This document shows, in pieces, positions 1 through 9,889 of a stretch of 64,000 nucleotides of DNA. This DNA is from Microvirga sp. (GTDB taxonomy: Bacteria > Pseudomonadota > Alphaproteobacteria > Rhizobiales > Beijerinckiaceae). The DNA lies in NCBI GenBank assembly GCA_029266525.1, contig JAQSWQ010000007.1, forward strand, positions 1 to 64,000, in the 5' to 3' direction. The translations under genes and the position numbers were made by a program. A model generated the notes under the pieces. That model saw only the letters and a program-made list of their open reading frames with translations. It was not told where the DNA came from and did not search any database. Position 1 is the stretch's first letter, and every line of letters begins with the position of its first letter.

Positions 1-373
1 CCGGTGCCCGCGCCGGGAACGCATGCCCGGTCCGGGTGGTCGGCTGAGGAACACGCGGTCCGAGGGGACGGGCGGGACTCTCCCAAAGAGAGGACCTGGG
101 CCTCTCCCCAGGCGCCGGTCGATCGGGCCTTGAAGTCCGATCCACTCGGCCTCAGCGGCGATCAAAACCACCGAAGCGCGGGGCGCCGACAGGCTCCCGT
201 ATAAAAATTAGGATCGAGCCGTCGCGTCCCGCGCCCCCTCGACCCTTCCGCCGCAACAGCTCGGGCCGAAAGGACCGCGAGCACGATGACGCATGGATGC
301 AGCAGCCCGCATTCGGAAAGCCGATCGCGTTCGCGCCCGACCTTGCAGCCGGAGCTCGGCGCCCCAACGGCTT

Positions 374-1318
374 TCAATATTGCAGCCGCGGATCGACCAC
401 GTTCTTCAGCTTCTCGCCGCGCTCGAAGGCGCCGACCTGCTCCGCGATCTGCTCGGCGATCGAATCCGGATTGCTCATGGCGGCGTTGTGGGGCGTGACC
501 GTCACGGCGGGATGGGTCCAGAGCGGCGAGTGAGCCGGCAGCGGCTCGGTCTCGAACACGTCGAGGGTCGCGGCATGGAGGGTGCCGTCCTCGAGCGCGG
601 CGAGGATGTCGGCCTCGACCTGGAGCCCGCCGCGCCCCGCATTGATCAGGATCGGCCCGCCGAGCTTGCCGTCGCGCGCCAGGCGCTCGAAGAGCGAGCG
701 GTTCAGGATGCCGCGCGTCGCCTCGGTCAACGGCAGCAGGCAGACGAGGATGTCGGTCCGGGCGAGAAAGGGCGTGAGGCCGCTTTCTCCCGAGAAGCTC
801 TGCACGTCTTCGACCTCGCGCGGCGAGCGGCTCCAGGCGGCGACGTCGAAGCCCATGACCTTCAGCTTGCGAGCGGCGTCCTGGCCGAGCACGCCGAGGC
901 CCATGATGCCGACCCGGACCTCGTGCGCGCCGGGCTGAAAGCGGTCGTCGAACCAGATTTTCCGGCGCTGCTGCTCGTCATGGCGCCGCTGTCGCCGCAG
1001 ATGCATGAGGCAGTGCAGCACGACGTACTCGCTCATGCGGGCGGTGAGGTCGGCGTCCACCACGCGCACGAGCGGCACCTTGGGCAGGAGCGGATCGCCG
1101 ATGAGGTGGTCGACGCCGGCGCCGAGCGAGAACAGCACCTGGAGATTCGGCAGCGCTGCGAGGCTGCCGGGCGGGTGCTTCCAGGAGGCGACGTAACGCA
1201 CCTCGGCAGGATCGAAGGCCTCGCCCAAGCCGAACACCCGCCGCTCCGGCATCAATCCGCGGAAGCGATCGATCCAGGGCTGCGGCTCCCACGCCGTGAT
1301 CGCGACGAGGAAGCTCAT
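374..1318 (-). CDS. D-isomer-specific 2-hydroxyacid dehydrogenase (glyoxylate/hydroxypyruvate reductase A-like)
   Basis: 314 aa; NAD-binding GLGVLGQDAARKL, catalytic INAGRGG and HPAVTVTPHNAA motifs; stop overlaps the downstream-numbered deoA ORF start region. Confidence 0.85.
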   Translation of the reverse strand: MSFLVAITAWEPQPWIDRFRGLMPERRVFGLGEAFDPAEVRYVASWKHPPGSLAALPNLQVLFSLGAGVDHLIGDPLLPKVPLVRVVDADLTARMSEYVVLHCLMHLRRQRRHDEQQRRKIWFDDRFQPGAHEVRVGIMGLGVLGQDAARKLKVMGFDVAAWSRSPREVEDVQSFSGESGLTPFLARTDILVCLLPLTEATRGILNRSLFERLARDGKLGGPILINAGRGGLQVEADILAALEDGTLHAATLDVFETEPLPAHSPLWTHPAVTVTPHNAAMSNPDSIAEQIAEQVGAFERGEKLKNVVDPRLQY

Positions 1319-2634
1319 CGGCCTGCCCCGATGCGTTCCGCGATCACGGGGCCCGGCTCGACCGGCCGCTCGCCGATCCGGTACGCCGCCCGCAGGGCTT
1401 CTTGGGCATGGGCGAACTGCTCCTCGGTACGCGCATGCACGAGGGCGAGCGGGCGCTCCGAATCGACGCTCTCGCCGATCCCGGCAAGCGCGCTCAAACC
1501 GATGGCATGGTCGATCGTCTGCTCCGGACGCGTGCGCCCGCCGCCGATGGCCACGACCGCGACGCCGAGCGCCCGTGTCGCGATCTCCTGCACGAAGCCA
1601 GGGGCCTGCGGGTGAGCCGGGCGGACGATCGGCGCCGCGGCAAGATAGTGCCCGGACTGCTCGAGGAGATCGGGCGGCCCGCCAAGCGCCGCGACCATGC
1701 GCCCGAAAACCTCGGCCGCGCGGCCCGAATCGATCGCCTCTTCCATGCGCGCTTCGCCGTCCCGCATGGACCCCGCGAGGCCGCCGAGCACCAGCATCTC
1801 CGCGCCGAGCGCGACGGTGACCTCATGAAAGCGCGGCTCGCGCCGGCGTCCGGTCAGATAATCGACCGCGTAGGCGACCTCGACGGCGTTCCCTGCCGCG
1901 GATGCGAGGGGCTGATTCATGTCGGTCAGGAGAGCGGCAATGGGGAGGCCGGCCCCGGTAGAGACATGCACCAGGCTGTCGGCGAGCGCGCGGGCACCGT
2001 CGATGGTCTCCATGAAGGCGCCCGATCCGAACTTCACGTCCATGGCGAGCCCGTCGAGCCCCTCCGCAAGCTTCTTCGACAGGATCGAGGAGGTGAGGAG
2101 ATCGAGCGACTCGGCCGTGCCGGTCACGTCGCGGATGGCGTAGAGCCGCTTGTCGGCGGGCGCGAGCTCGGCGGTCTGGCCGATGATGGCGCAGCCGACC
2201 GCGCGCACGACGCGTCGCAAGGTCGCAAGATCGGGCCCGGTGACGTAGCCGGGGATCGAATCCATCTTGTCGAGCGTGCCGCCGGTGTGGCCGAGCCCGC
2301 GGCCCGAGATCATCGGCACGAAGCCGCCGCAGGCGGCGACCGCCGGCGCGAGCGCGAGGCTCACCGTGTCCCCGACGCCGCCGGTCGAGTGCTTGTCGAG
2401 GACCGGGCCGGGCAGGTCCCAGGTCAGCACCTCGCCGGAGCGCGTCATCGCGCGCGTGAGCGCGACGCGTTCGGCGGTCGAGAGGCCGCGGAAGAACACC
2501 GCCATCGCGAAGGCCGCCGCCTGCGCCTCGGAGACCTCGCCGGTCTTCAGCCCGTCGATCACGAAGGCGATCTCGTCCGCTCCGAGCGGGCGGCCGTCGC
2601 GTTTCGCGCGGATGATCTCCTGCGGAAGCCGCAC
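1315..2634 (-). CDS. deoA: Thymidine phosphorylase
   Basis: 439 aa; KHSTGGVGDTVSL and MISGRGLGHTGGTLDKMDSIPG motifs. Confidence 0.95.
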   Translation of the reverse strand: MRLPQEIIRAKRDGRPLGADEIAFVIDGLKTGEVSEAQAAAFAMAVFFRGLSTAERVALTRAMTRSGEVLTWDLPGPVLDKHSTGGVGDTVSLALAPAVAACGGFVPMISGRGLGHTGGTLDKMDSIPGYVTGPDLATLRRVVRAVGCAIIGQTAELAPADKRLYAIRDVTGTAESLDLLTSSILSKKLAEGLDGLAMDVKFGSGAFMETIDGARALADSLVHVSTGAGLPIAALLTDMNQPLASAAGNAVEVAYAVDYLTGRRREPRFHEVTVALGAEMLVLGGLAGSMRDGEARMEEAIDSGRAAEVFGRMVAALGGPPDLLEQSGHYLAAAPIVRPAHPQAPGFVQEIATRALGVAVVAIGGGRTRPEQTIDHAIGLSALAGIGESVDSERPLALVHARTEEQFAHAQEALRAAYRIGERPVEPGPVIAERIGAGR

Positions 2635-2637
2635 CGT

Positions 2638-3387
2638 TCAGCGATCCGCCGTGCCTGGCGCCTCGATCGCGGCGACAAGGCTCTCGTAGAGCGCGCTCGC
2701 GCCGATGCGGAAGGTCTTCGGCGTCGCCCAGCCCGCTCCCATGACCCGATCGGCGAGATCGAGGTAGGTCCGCGCGCCATCGAGCGTCCGGATCCCCCCC
2801 GAGACCTTGAGGCCGGCCGGCTTGCCCGATGCGCGGATCGCAGCGAGGATCGCCTCGGCGGCCTCGGGCGTCGCCGAAACCCGGCTCTTGCCGGTCGAGG
2901 TCTTCACGAAATCGGCACCGCTCGCGATCGCGAGGCGGGCGGCCGCCTCGATCCGATCGGACGCGCCGAGCGCGCCGGTCTCCAGGATGGCCTTCAGCGT
3001 GCGGCCCGAGCCGACGACCTCACGCACCCCGCTCAAGAAGTCGGCGACGAACGCCGTCTCGCCGCGCTGGAGCGCGTCGTAGGGCAGCACGCAATCGATC
3101 TCGTCGGCGCCGTCGCCAAGCGCCTCCTCGGCATCCTCGATCACCTTCTCGATATCCTTGTCGCCGCGCGGGAAATTCACGACCGTTGCGATGCGCACCG
3201 GCGTGCCTTCGAGCGCGTCGCGCGCCCGCGTGACGAATTGCGGCCACACGCAGACGGCCGCGACCGGCCCGTGCGGCGTCAGCGCCTTGCGGCACAACCG
3301 GTCGATGAGAGCGTCGGAGCAGCTGTCGGACAGCTCCGTCAGATCGAGGCAGCGCAGGGCGCGCCGCGCCAGCGCCGCATCAGACAT
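2638..3387 (-). CDS. deoC: Deoxyribose-phosphate aldolase
   Basis: ADFVKTSTGKS Schiff-base lysine motif and LKVSGGIRT; likely start is the second Met (3387). Confidence 0.93.
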   Translation of the reverse strand: MSDAALARRALRCLDLTELSDSCSDALIDRLCRKALTPHGPVAAVCVWPQFVTRARDALEGTPVRIATVVNFPRGDKDIEKVIEDAEEALGDGADEIDCVLPYDALQRGETAFVADFLSGVREVVGSGRTLKAILETGALGASDRIEAAARLAIASGADFVKTSTGKSRVSATPEAAEAILAAIRASGKPAGLKVSGGIRTLDGARTYLDLADRVMGAGWATPKTFRIGASALYESLVAAIEAPGTADR

Positions 3388-4216
3388 CGTCGATCCTGCC
3401 GACAAAACCGCGGATCAGGCGCCGCAAGCCGGCCGCCGCCCCGGAAGCCCGGTCCTTGGTCTCGGCATGCGAAGGCGAGGCCCCGCCGATTCCGGCGGCC
3501 ATGTTGGTCACGACCGACACCGCCGCGACCTTGAGGCCGAAATAGCGTGCCAGGATCACCTCCGGCACCGTCGACATGCCGACGATGTCGGCGCCGAGCG
3601 TCTTTGCCATCCGGATCTCGGCCGGCGTCTCGAAGCTCGGCCCGGCGAACCACACGTAGACGCCTTCGTGCACGTTGAGGCCGGCCGCGACGCCGGCGAG
3701 CTTCAGCTTCTTGCGCAGGCGCTCGTCATAGGCGCCGGTCAGCGAAACGAAACGGCGCTCGCTGCGGTCGCCGATCAGCGGGTTCCCGCCGGACAGGTTG
3801 ATGTGGTCGGTGACGATGACGAGGCTCGACGGCCGGATGTCGAGCTTGAGCGAGCCGCCGGCGTTGGTGAGAAGGAGCGGCGGCGAGCCGAGCGCGGTCA
3901 GCAACCCGATCGGCACGTGCATCGCCCCGGCATCCCCGGTCTCGTAGTAATGGGCGCGGCCCTGCAGGAGCAGCACCCGCTTGCGCTCCAGGCGCCCGGC
4001 AATGAGCTGGCCGGGATGGCCGGAAACCGAGGGCTGCGGAAAGTGCGGCACCTCCGCGTAGGGCAGCGCGATCGCGTCCTCGAGGTCGTCGGCGAGCTTG
4101 CCGAGGCCGGTGCCGAGCACCACGGCACAATCGTACCGGCCCTCGAAGCCGCGGGCGCGGAGCGCCTCGACGGCTTCCGCGATGCGCGGATCAGGGCTCG
4201 GCGTCGCGTTGGTCAT
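3380..4216 (-). CDS. Purine nucleoside phosphorylase (PNP/MTAP family)
   Basis: VVLGTGLGKL, LLLQGRAHYYETG, LLTNAGGSL, GPSFETPAEIRM, GMSTVPE motifs; ATGA overlap with the cdd stop sets the start. Confidence 0.92.
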   Translation of the reverse strand: MTNATPSPDPRIAEAVEALRARGFEGRYDCAVVLGTGLGKLADDLEDAIALPYAEVPHFPQPSVSGHPGQLIAGRLERKRVLLLQGRAHYYETGDAGAMHVPIGLLTALGSPPLLLTNAGGSLKLDIRPSSLVIVTDHINLSGGNPLIGDRSERRFVSLTGAYDERLRKKLKLAGVAAGLNVHEGVYVWFAGPSFETPAEIRMAKTLGADIVGMSTVPEVILARYFGLKVAAVSVVTNMAAGIGGASPSHAETKDRASGAAAGLRRLIRGFVGRIDDV

Positions 4217-4620
4217 GGCGCCAGATTCTCGGGTCCGAAGGAGAAGGGCAACAGCTCGTCCAACCGGAAGCTGCGCCTGATTCCGTTCACATCCGCGGTA
4301 TGGATCAAAGCGTCGGGCGCGGCAAATTCGCGGATGCGCTGTCGGCACGCCCCGCACGGGGTGACGAGCGCCTCGCCTTCGCCGAGAACCAGTACCGCGG
4401 CGATGCGCGCCTCGCCCGCCGCCACCATGGCGGCGATGGCGCCGGCCTCGGCGCAGGTGACGACCGGAAAGGCGGCGTTCTCGACATTGCAGCCGGCGAA
4501 GACGGCACCTCCCCGGGTCGCGACCGCGGCCCCGACCTTGAAACCGGAATAGGGGGCATAGGCGCGCTCGCGGGCGAGCCGCGCGGCTTCGAAAAGCGTC
4601 TGAAGCTGCGGGTCGGCCAC
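4213..4620 (-). CDS. cdd: Cytidine deaminase
   Basis: 135 aa; zinc motifs CNVENAAF...CAEAGAIA and PCGACRQ. Confidence 0.93.
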   Translation of the reverse strand: MADPQLQTLFEAARLARERAYAPYSGFKVGAAVATRGGAVFAGCNVENAAFPVVTCAEAGAIAAMVAAGEARIAAVLVLGEGEALVTPCGACRQRIREFAAPDALIHTADVNGIRRSFRLDELLPFSFGPENLAP

Positions 4621-4765
4621 GAGCTATCTACTTCGCGACCGCATGATGCTCATCGGCCGGCTTTCCGCCTGCCGGAGTGTGGTCGGGCTCGACGAGCTCA
4701 TGGTCGATGCCATCACGTGCTCCTCTTTCAGCAACTATGGGGAAGTCGCCAAGGTACAGGCAAGC

Positions 4766-5671
4766 TCAGCGCTCTTTCACGTAAGGGACGCCCGCGGCCC
4801 GCGGCGGCACCGCGCGGCCGATCAGCCCGCCCAGCAGAACCACCGTCATCAGGTAGGGCAAGGCCTGCACGGCCTGCACCGGCACCTCGCCGATCCCGGG
4901 GAGCACCGTGCCCTGGAGGCGGATCGCGGCCGCGTCGAGGAGGCCGAAGAGGTAGCAGGTCCCGAGCGCCGGCCAGGCGCGCCAGCGGGCGAAGATCAGG
5001 GCGGCGAGCGCGATAAAGCCCTTTCCGGCCGTCATGTTGGGGATGAAGCCGGCCGATTGTGCGATTGCCAGATAGGCGCCGCCGAGCCCGCATAGCAGGC
5101 CGCCGATGAGAACGGCCGCGTAGCGCAGGCCCTCGACCGAGACCCCGGCCGTGTCCACCGCGGCCGGATTCTCCCCGACCGCGCGAACTCGCAGGCCGAA
5201 TCGTGTCTGCGCGAGCCCCCAGGCGGTGAGCGGAACAGCCAACAGTGCGACATAGACGAGAACGGAGTGACCGAGGACGACGTCGCCGAAGCGCCCGGCG
5301 CCGTCGACCGGCGGCGTGCGCCCGCCCTGGCCGAACCAGGCGTGGCCAAGGACCGCGGTGAGCCCCAAGGCCAGCATGTTGATCGCGACCCCGGACACGA
5401 TCTGGTTGCCGCGCTGGCTGATCGAGGCAAAGCCGTGCAGGACGGCAAAGGCGGCGGAGGCCGCAAGCGCCGCGGCGAGCCCGACCCAGGCCGAGGCGGT
5501 GGCGTAGGCCGCCGCTCCGGCCGCGAAGGCAGCGGCCAGCATCTTTCCCTCGAGCCCGATGTCGACGACGCCGGATTTCTCCGACCAGAGCCCGGCAAGG
5601 CAGGCGAAGAGCAGCGGGATCGAGAGCCTCAGCCCCGAGTCGAGGAGAGCGAGGAGCCCGGCCGCGTCCAC
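4766..5671 (-). CDS. ABC transporter permease, nucleoside/BMP type
   Basis: Multi-TM; EKSGVVDIGLEGKML motif typical of BPD_transp_2 nucleoside permeases. Confidence 0.85.
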   Translation of the reverse strand: MDAAGLLALLDSGLRLSIPLLFACLAGLWSEKSGVVDIGLEGKMLAAAFAAGAAAYATASAWVGLAAALAASAAFAVLHGFASISQRGNQIVSGVAINMLALGLTAVLGHAWFGQGGRTPPVDGAGRFGDVVLGHSVLVYVALLAVPLTAWGLAQTRFGLRVRAVGENPAAVDTAGVSVEGLRYAAVLIGGLLCGLGGAYLAIAQSAGFIPNMTAGKGFIALAALIFARWRAWPALGTCYLFGLLDAAAIRLQGTVLPGIGEVPVQAVQALPYLMTVVLLGGLIGRAVPPRAAGVPYVKER

Positions 5672-5672
5672 T

Positions 5673-6776
5673 TCAGGCGCTCGCCAGGGGAAGAGGCTTC
5701 AAGCTCGCCGCGATGATGCGCCGGAACAGGCCTTCGAGCGCGCCGGCCATCAGGATCACGATCCCGCCCATCACCACGATCATGTCGCGGGTGATCTTAG
5801 GCTGCTCGAAGGAGAGCTCGGCCCCGCCCTGGTAGAGCACGCCGAACAGGAGCGCCGCGAGGACGATGCCGGCCGGATGCCCCCGCCCCATCAGCGCGAC
5901 CGCGATCCCCACGAAACCGTAGCCCGCGCTGAACTCGAGGATGAGCCGGTGCTGGTAGCCCATGAGTTCGTTGACCGCGAGCCCGCCCGCGAGGGCCCCC
6001 GACAGGACCATCGCCACGATCGTGATCCGCTCGACCGAGATGCCGGCATAGACGGCGGCGCGCGGGTTCTGGCCGACGACGCGGATGGCGTAGCCAAGGC
6101 GAGAGCGGTAGATCAGCAGCCAGACGGCAACCGCCGCGACGAGCGCCATTAACAGCGACAGGTTGAGCTGCGAAGTCGGCGCCTCGACGCCGAAGCCGCG
6201 CAGCACGTCATGCATGAAGGGGACGTGCGATGCCGGCACAAAGCTGCGCGTCTCCGGATTCATGGAGGCGGGCTCGCGCAGGACGTTCACGAGCAGGTAG
6301 ACCATCAAGACGTTGGCGAGCCAGTTGAACATGATGGTGGTGATGACGACGTGGCTGCCGCGCCGCGCCTGCAGGTAGCCCGGGACGAAAGCCCAGGCCG
6401 CGCCGAACAGGGCCGCGGTGCCGATGCCGAGCGGGACCAGCAAGGGCGCGGGCAGGCTTCCGAGATGCAGGCAGACGAGCGCCACGCCGAACCCGGCAAG
6501 CGTCGCCTGGCCTTCTCCGCCGATGTTGAACAGGCCGGCGTGGTAGGCGACCGCGACCGCAAGCCCCGTGAAGATGAAGTTCGTCGCGTAGAAGAGCGTG
6601 AAGCCTAGGCCCTCCGCGGAGCCGAGGCTGCCCTGGACGAGGATGCGGCTCGCCTTCAGCGGGTTCTCGCCGATTCCGAGCACGACGAGCCCGGCCAGGA
6701 GAAAGGCCGCCGCGACTGCAACCGCCGGAACCAGCGCCACCTCGGCCCAGCGCGGGAGGTCGCGCACCGCTACCAC
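5673..6776 (-). CDS. ABC transporter permease, nucleoside/BMP type (second subunit)
   Basis: Multi-TM; GLFNIGGEGQATLAGFG motif. Confidence 0.85.
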   Translation of the reverse strand: MVAVRDLPRWAEVALVPAVAVAAAFLLAGLVVLGIGENPLKASRILVQGSLGSAEGLGFTLFYATNFIFTGLAVAVAYHAGLFNIGGEGQATLAGFGVALVCLHLGSLPAPLLVPLGIGTAALFGAAWAFVPGYLQARRGSHVVITTIMFNWLANVLMVYLLVNVLREPASMNPETRSFVPASHVPFMHDVLRGFGVEAPTSQLNLSLLMALVAAVAVWLLIYRSRLGYAIRVVGQNPRAAVYAGISVERITIVAMVLSGALAGGLAVNELMGYQHRLILEFSAGYGFVGIAVALMGRGHPAGIVLAALLFGVLYQGGAELSFEQPKITRDMIVVMGGIVILMAGALEGLFRRIIAASLKPLPLASA

Positions 6777-6801
6777 GGCAGCGGTTCTTGCAGAGCGCGC
6801 C

Positions 6802-6896
6802 GGTCGTCCCGGCGAGAGCGAAGCGAAGAGCCGGGACCGATGCCCTGCGCCGGCGCTGTGGATCCCGGATCAGCCTTCGGCCGTCCCGGACAACCA
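6802..6896. repeat. Intergenic imperfect palindrome (TGGATCCCGGATCRGCC family)
   Basis: gtcgtcccggcgagagcgaagcgaagagccgggac...gtggatcccggatcagccttcggccgtcccggac; shares a core with copies at 30323-30357 and 44690-44781. Confidence 0.7.
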
Positions 6897-6912
6897 GCTC
6901 TCGAGATGAGGA

Positions 6913-7773
6913 TCAAGCCGCCTTGGCCGGAGCGCCGGCCATCTCGAGATAGAGCTGGCGCAGGCGCCGGGTCAGCGCGCCCGGGCGGCCGTTGCCGACC
7001 GGCTTGCCGTCGATCTCGACCACCGGCATCACGAAGCTCGAGGCGCTGGTGAGGAAGGCCTCGGCTGCCGCATGCGCCTCCTCGATCGTGAACAGGCGCT
7101 CCTCGACCTTGAGCCCATGCTCCTGCGCAAGCCGCATCACCGACTGTCGCGTGATGCCGGGCAGGATCGCGTTCGACAAAGGCCGGGTCACGATCCGGCC
7201 GTCCCGCGTGATGATGAAGGCGGTCGAGGAGCTGCCCTCGGTGACGTGGCCGTCCTCGACCATCCAGGCCTCGAACACGCCGGCTTCCGCCGCCGCCTGC
7301 TTTGCCAGCACCTGCGCGAGGAGCGCGACCGATTTGATGTCGCGCCGCTTCCAGCGCAGGTCTTCGACGGTCACCACGGCGACGCCGGTCTCTGCGGCCG
7401 GGGCGCGGGTGATGTTCTTCACCTGCGTGAACATCACGACGGTCGGTTTGGCATCCTTCGGGAAGGCGAAGTCGCGCTCGGCGGCGCCGCGCGTCACCTC
7501 CATGTAGACGACGCCTTCGACGAGGCCGTTGCGGCGCACGAGCTCCTCCTCGAGCCGCGTCCATTCCTGCGCCGTGTAGGGGTTAGCGATGCGGATCTGG
7601 TCCAGCGAGCGGTCGAGCCGGGCGAGATGCGCGTCGTTTTCGACGAGCCGGGAGTTGAGCACCGCGCTCACCTCGTAGATGCCGTCGGCGAACAGGAAGC
7701 CCCGGTCCATGATCGGGATCGAGGCCTCCTCGAAGGGCAGGAAGGAGCCGTTGACGAAGACGATGCTGGACAT
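6913..7773 (-). CDS. dat: D-amino-acid transaminase (class IV aminotransferase)
   Basis: VNGSFLPFEEASIPIMDRGFLFADGIYE and EGSSSTAFIITRDG fold-type IV motifs. Confidence 0.85.
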   Translation of the reverse strand: MSSIVFVNGSFLPFEEASIPIMDRGFLFADGIYEVSAVLNSRLVENDAHLARLDRSLDQIRIANPYTAQEWTRLEEELVRRNGLVEGVVYMEVTRGAAERDFAFPKDAKPTVVMFTQVKNITRAPAAETGVAVVTVEDLRWKRRDIKSVALLAQVLAKQAAAEAGVFEAWMVEDGHVTEGSSSTAFIITRDGRIVTRPLSNAILPGITRQSVMRLAQEHGLKVEERLFTIEEAHAAAEAFLTSASSFVMPVVEIDGKPVGNGRPGALTRRLRQLYLEMAGAPAKAA

Positions 7774-7912
7774 GCGGAGCCTTCTCCGGAAACCGCGCCG
7801 ACTCTATGCGCGCGCTTCATGAAGGCACAAGGGCGGGCGGCGCATGCACCGTTGCGCGGGCCGGCCGCCGGGACTAGCGTCCGCCCGATTTGCGCATCCC
7901 GAGGAGAGCCCG

Positions 7913-8845
7913 ATGCTCGATGCTTCCGCCAGCGGCGTCTATGTGATCGCGCCGACGCCCTTCCACGACGACGGCCGCATCGACGAGCGCTCGACCGACC
8001 GCATGACCGACTTCTTCCTGGAGTCGGGCGTGACCGGCATCACGGTGCTCGGCCAGATGGGCGAGGCGCCGAAGCTCGACCATGCGGAGGCGGTCGGCAT
8101 CGCGGCCCGCGTGATCAGGCGCGCCAAGGTGCCGGTGATCGTCGGCGTCTCGGCGCCGGGCTTTGCGGCGATGCGCTCGATCACGCGCGAGGTTATGGAG
8201 GCGGGCGCGGCAGGCGTCATGATCGCCCCGCCCTCCTCGCTGCGCACCGACGACCAGATCGTCGGGTACTATCGGCAGGCCGGCGAGGCGGTCGGCACGG
8301 ACGTCCCCTTCGTCATCCAGGACTATCCGCTCACCTTCTCGGTGGTGATGACGCCGGCCGTGATCCGCCGCATCGTGCAGGAGAACCCCTCCTGCGTGAT
8401 GCTGAAGCACGAGGATTGGCCGGGGCTCGAGAAGATCTCGGCGTTGCGCGGCTTCGAGAAGGACGGCTCGATGCGCCGCATCTCGATCCTGTGCGGCAAT
8501 GGCGGGCTGTTCCTCGATTTCGAGATGGAGCGCGGCGCCGACGGCGCGATGACCGGCTACTGCTTTCCGGACATGCTCGTCGACGTCGTCCGCCTCCAGA
8601 AGGCCGGCCGGCGCGACGAGGCGCATGATCTCTTCGACGCCCATCTGCCCCTCATCCGCTACGAGCAGCAGCCGGCCGCCGGGCTCGCGGTGCGCAAATA
8701 CGTGCTGAAGCGCCGCGGCATCCTTTCGAGCGACGCCCAGCGCAAGCCCGCAGGCGCGCTTTCGGCCACGGCCAAGGCCGAGATCGACTATCTCCTCTCG
8801 CGCCTCGGCCAGTCCGACCAGCGCGCGCTCAAGCTCGCGGCATGA
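7913..8845 (+). CDS. Dihydrodipicolinate synthase/N-acetylneuraminate lyase family protein
   Basis: IAPTPFHDDGRID, GVTGITVLGQMGEAPKL, QDYP and VMLKHED (Schiff-base Lys) motifs; ATG 7913 preceded by gaggagagccc. Confidence 0.88.
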   Translation: MLDASASGVYVIAPTPFHDDGRIDERSTDRMTDFFLESGVTGITVLGQMGEAPKLDHAEAVGIAARVIRRAKVPVIVGVSAPGFAAMRSITREVMEAGAAGVMIAPPSSLRTDDQIVGYYRQAGEAVGTDVPFVIQDYPLTFSVVMTPAVIRRIVQENPSCVMLKHEDWPGLEKISALRGFEKDGSMRRISILCGNGGLFLDFEMERGADGAMTGYCFPDMLVDVVRLQKAGRRDEAHDLFDAHLPLIRYEQQPAAGLAVRKYVLKRRGILSSDAQRKPAGALSATAKAEIDYLLSRLGQSDQRALKLAA

Positions 8846-8866
8846 GGCCGCCGGGCGCGGCTCGTT

Positions 8867-9889
8867 TCACGGCTGCGCGGCAAACGCATCGACCGCCTCG
8901 CCGGCAAGGTTGAGGCCGAGCAACGCCTCGGTCGCCGGAAGCCCGGCTCCGAGCGGGCGCGCCGCCGCGGGAAGGAGCCGGATCGCCTCGGCCCGCTCGC
9001 GGGCGAGGGCCTGCGCCTCCTCGATCGACACCGCCGCGAAGCGGATCGCTTCGCCGGAGCGCCGCTGCGCCACGAGGCGCAGATCGGCCGAGATCACGGT
9101 CGCGAGCTTCGGGTAGCCGCCGGTGGTCTGACGATCGGCCATCATCACGATCGGCTCGCCGGAGCCCGGCACCTGCACGGAGCCGGTCACGATCCCGTCC
9201 GAGACGATGTTGAAGCCGCGGGCGTGCGCGATCTTCGGACCGGTCAGGCGGTATCCCATGCGGTCGGCCTCGCGGGAAACCGTATAGGCGGACGAGAGAA
9301 AGGTCTCGATCCCCGCCTTGGTGAAGTAGTCGTCCTGCGGGCCGAGCACGATCCGGACCGTCGCTGCGTCGAGCGGCACGGGATCGAGCGCCAGCTCGGG
9401 ACCATCCGGCGCATCGGCAAGGATCAGCGGCAGCAGGTCGCCGGCCTGCAGCGCCCGGCCGCCGAGCCCGCCGATGCCAGCCCGCGGCTGCAGTGAGAGG
9501 CTGCCGAGCTGCGGGTTAAGAGCAAACCCGCCCGAAGCCGCGAGATAGGCGTAGACGCCCGACTGCGCCGGCCCGACCGTCACGACCTCGCCGGCGCTCA
9601 GCGAGACTGCGCTCATTGGCAAGACCTGCCGGCCGTCAAGGGTCACCGCGCAAGGCGCGCCGGCGATGGCGATTCGCACCGAGCCGCCCTGCGCCTCGAA
9701 GGTCCCGCCCATCAGCATGAACTCGATCGCGGCGGCGCCCGGCCCGTTACCGACGAGCGCGTTGGCCGCCGCCAGCGCGAGCCGGTCCATCGCGCCCGAG
9801 CTCGAGACGCCGTAGCGCTGCCAGCCGAAGCGGCCGGAATCCTGGATCGAGGTCATCGGGCCGCAGGCCTTCACCGACAGCGCCGTCAC
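8867..9889 (-). CDS. pxpC: 5-oxoprolinase subunit PxpC / biotin-dependent carboxyltransferase (KipA-like)
   Basis: MTSIQDSGRFGWQRYGVSSSGAMDRLALAAANALVGN; GTG start overlaps the pxpB stop (GTGA). Confidence 0.9.
   Translation of the reverse strand: MTALSVKACGPMTSIQDSGRFGWQRYGVSSSGAMDRLALAAANALVGNGPGAAAIEFMLMGGTFEAQGGSVRIAIAGAPCAVTLDGRQVLPMSAVSLSAGEVVTVGPAQSGVYAYLAASGGFALNPQLGSLSLQPRAGIGGLGGRALQAGDLLPLILADAPDGPELALDPVPLDAATVRIVLGPQDDYFTKAGIETFLSSAYTVSREADRMGYRLTGPKIAHARGFNIVSDGIVTGSVQVPGSGEPIVMMADRQTTGGYPKLATVISADLRLVAQRRSGEAIRFAAVSIEEAQALARERAEAIRLLPAAARPLGAGLPATEALLGLNLAGEAVDAFAAQP

Noticed and set aside
1402-3534. 710-aa plus-strand ORF across deoA/deoC
   Set aside because: Low-complexity Arg/Ala/Gly/Asp-rich antisense product typical of high-GC mirror frames; the opposite strand carries clear deoA and deoC.
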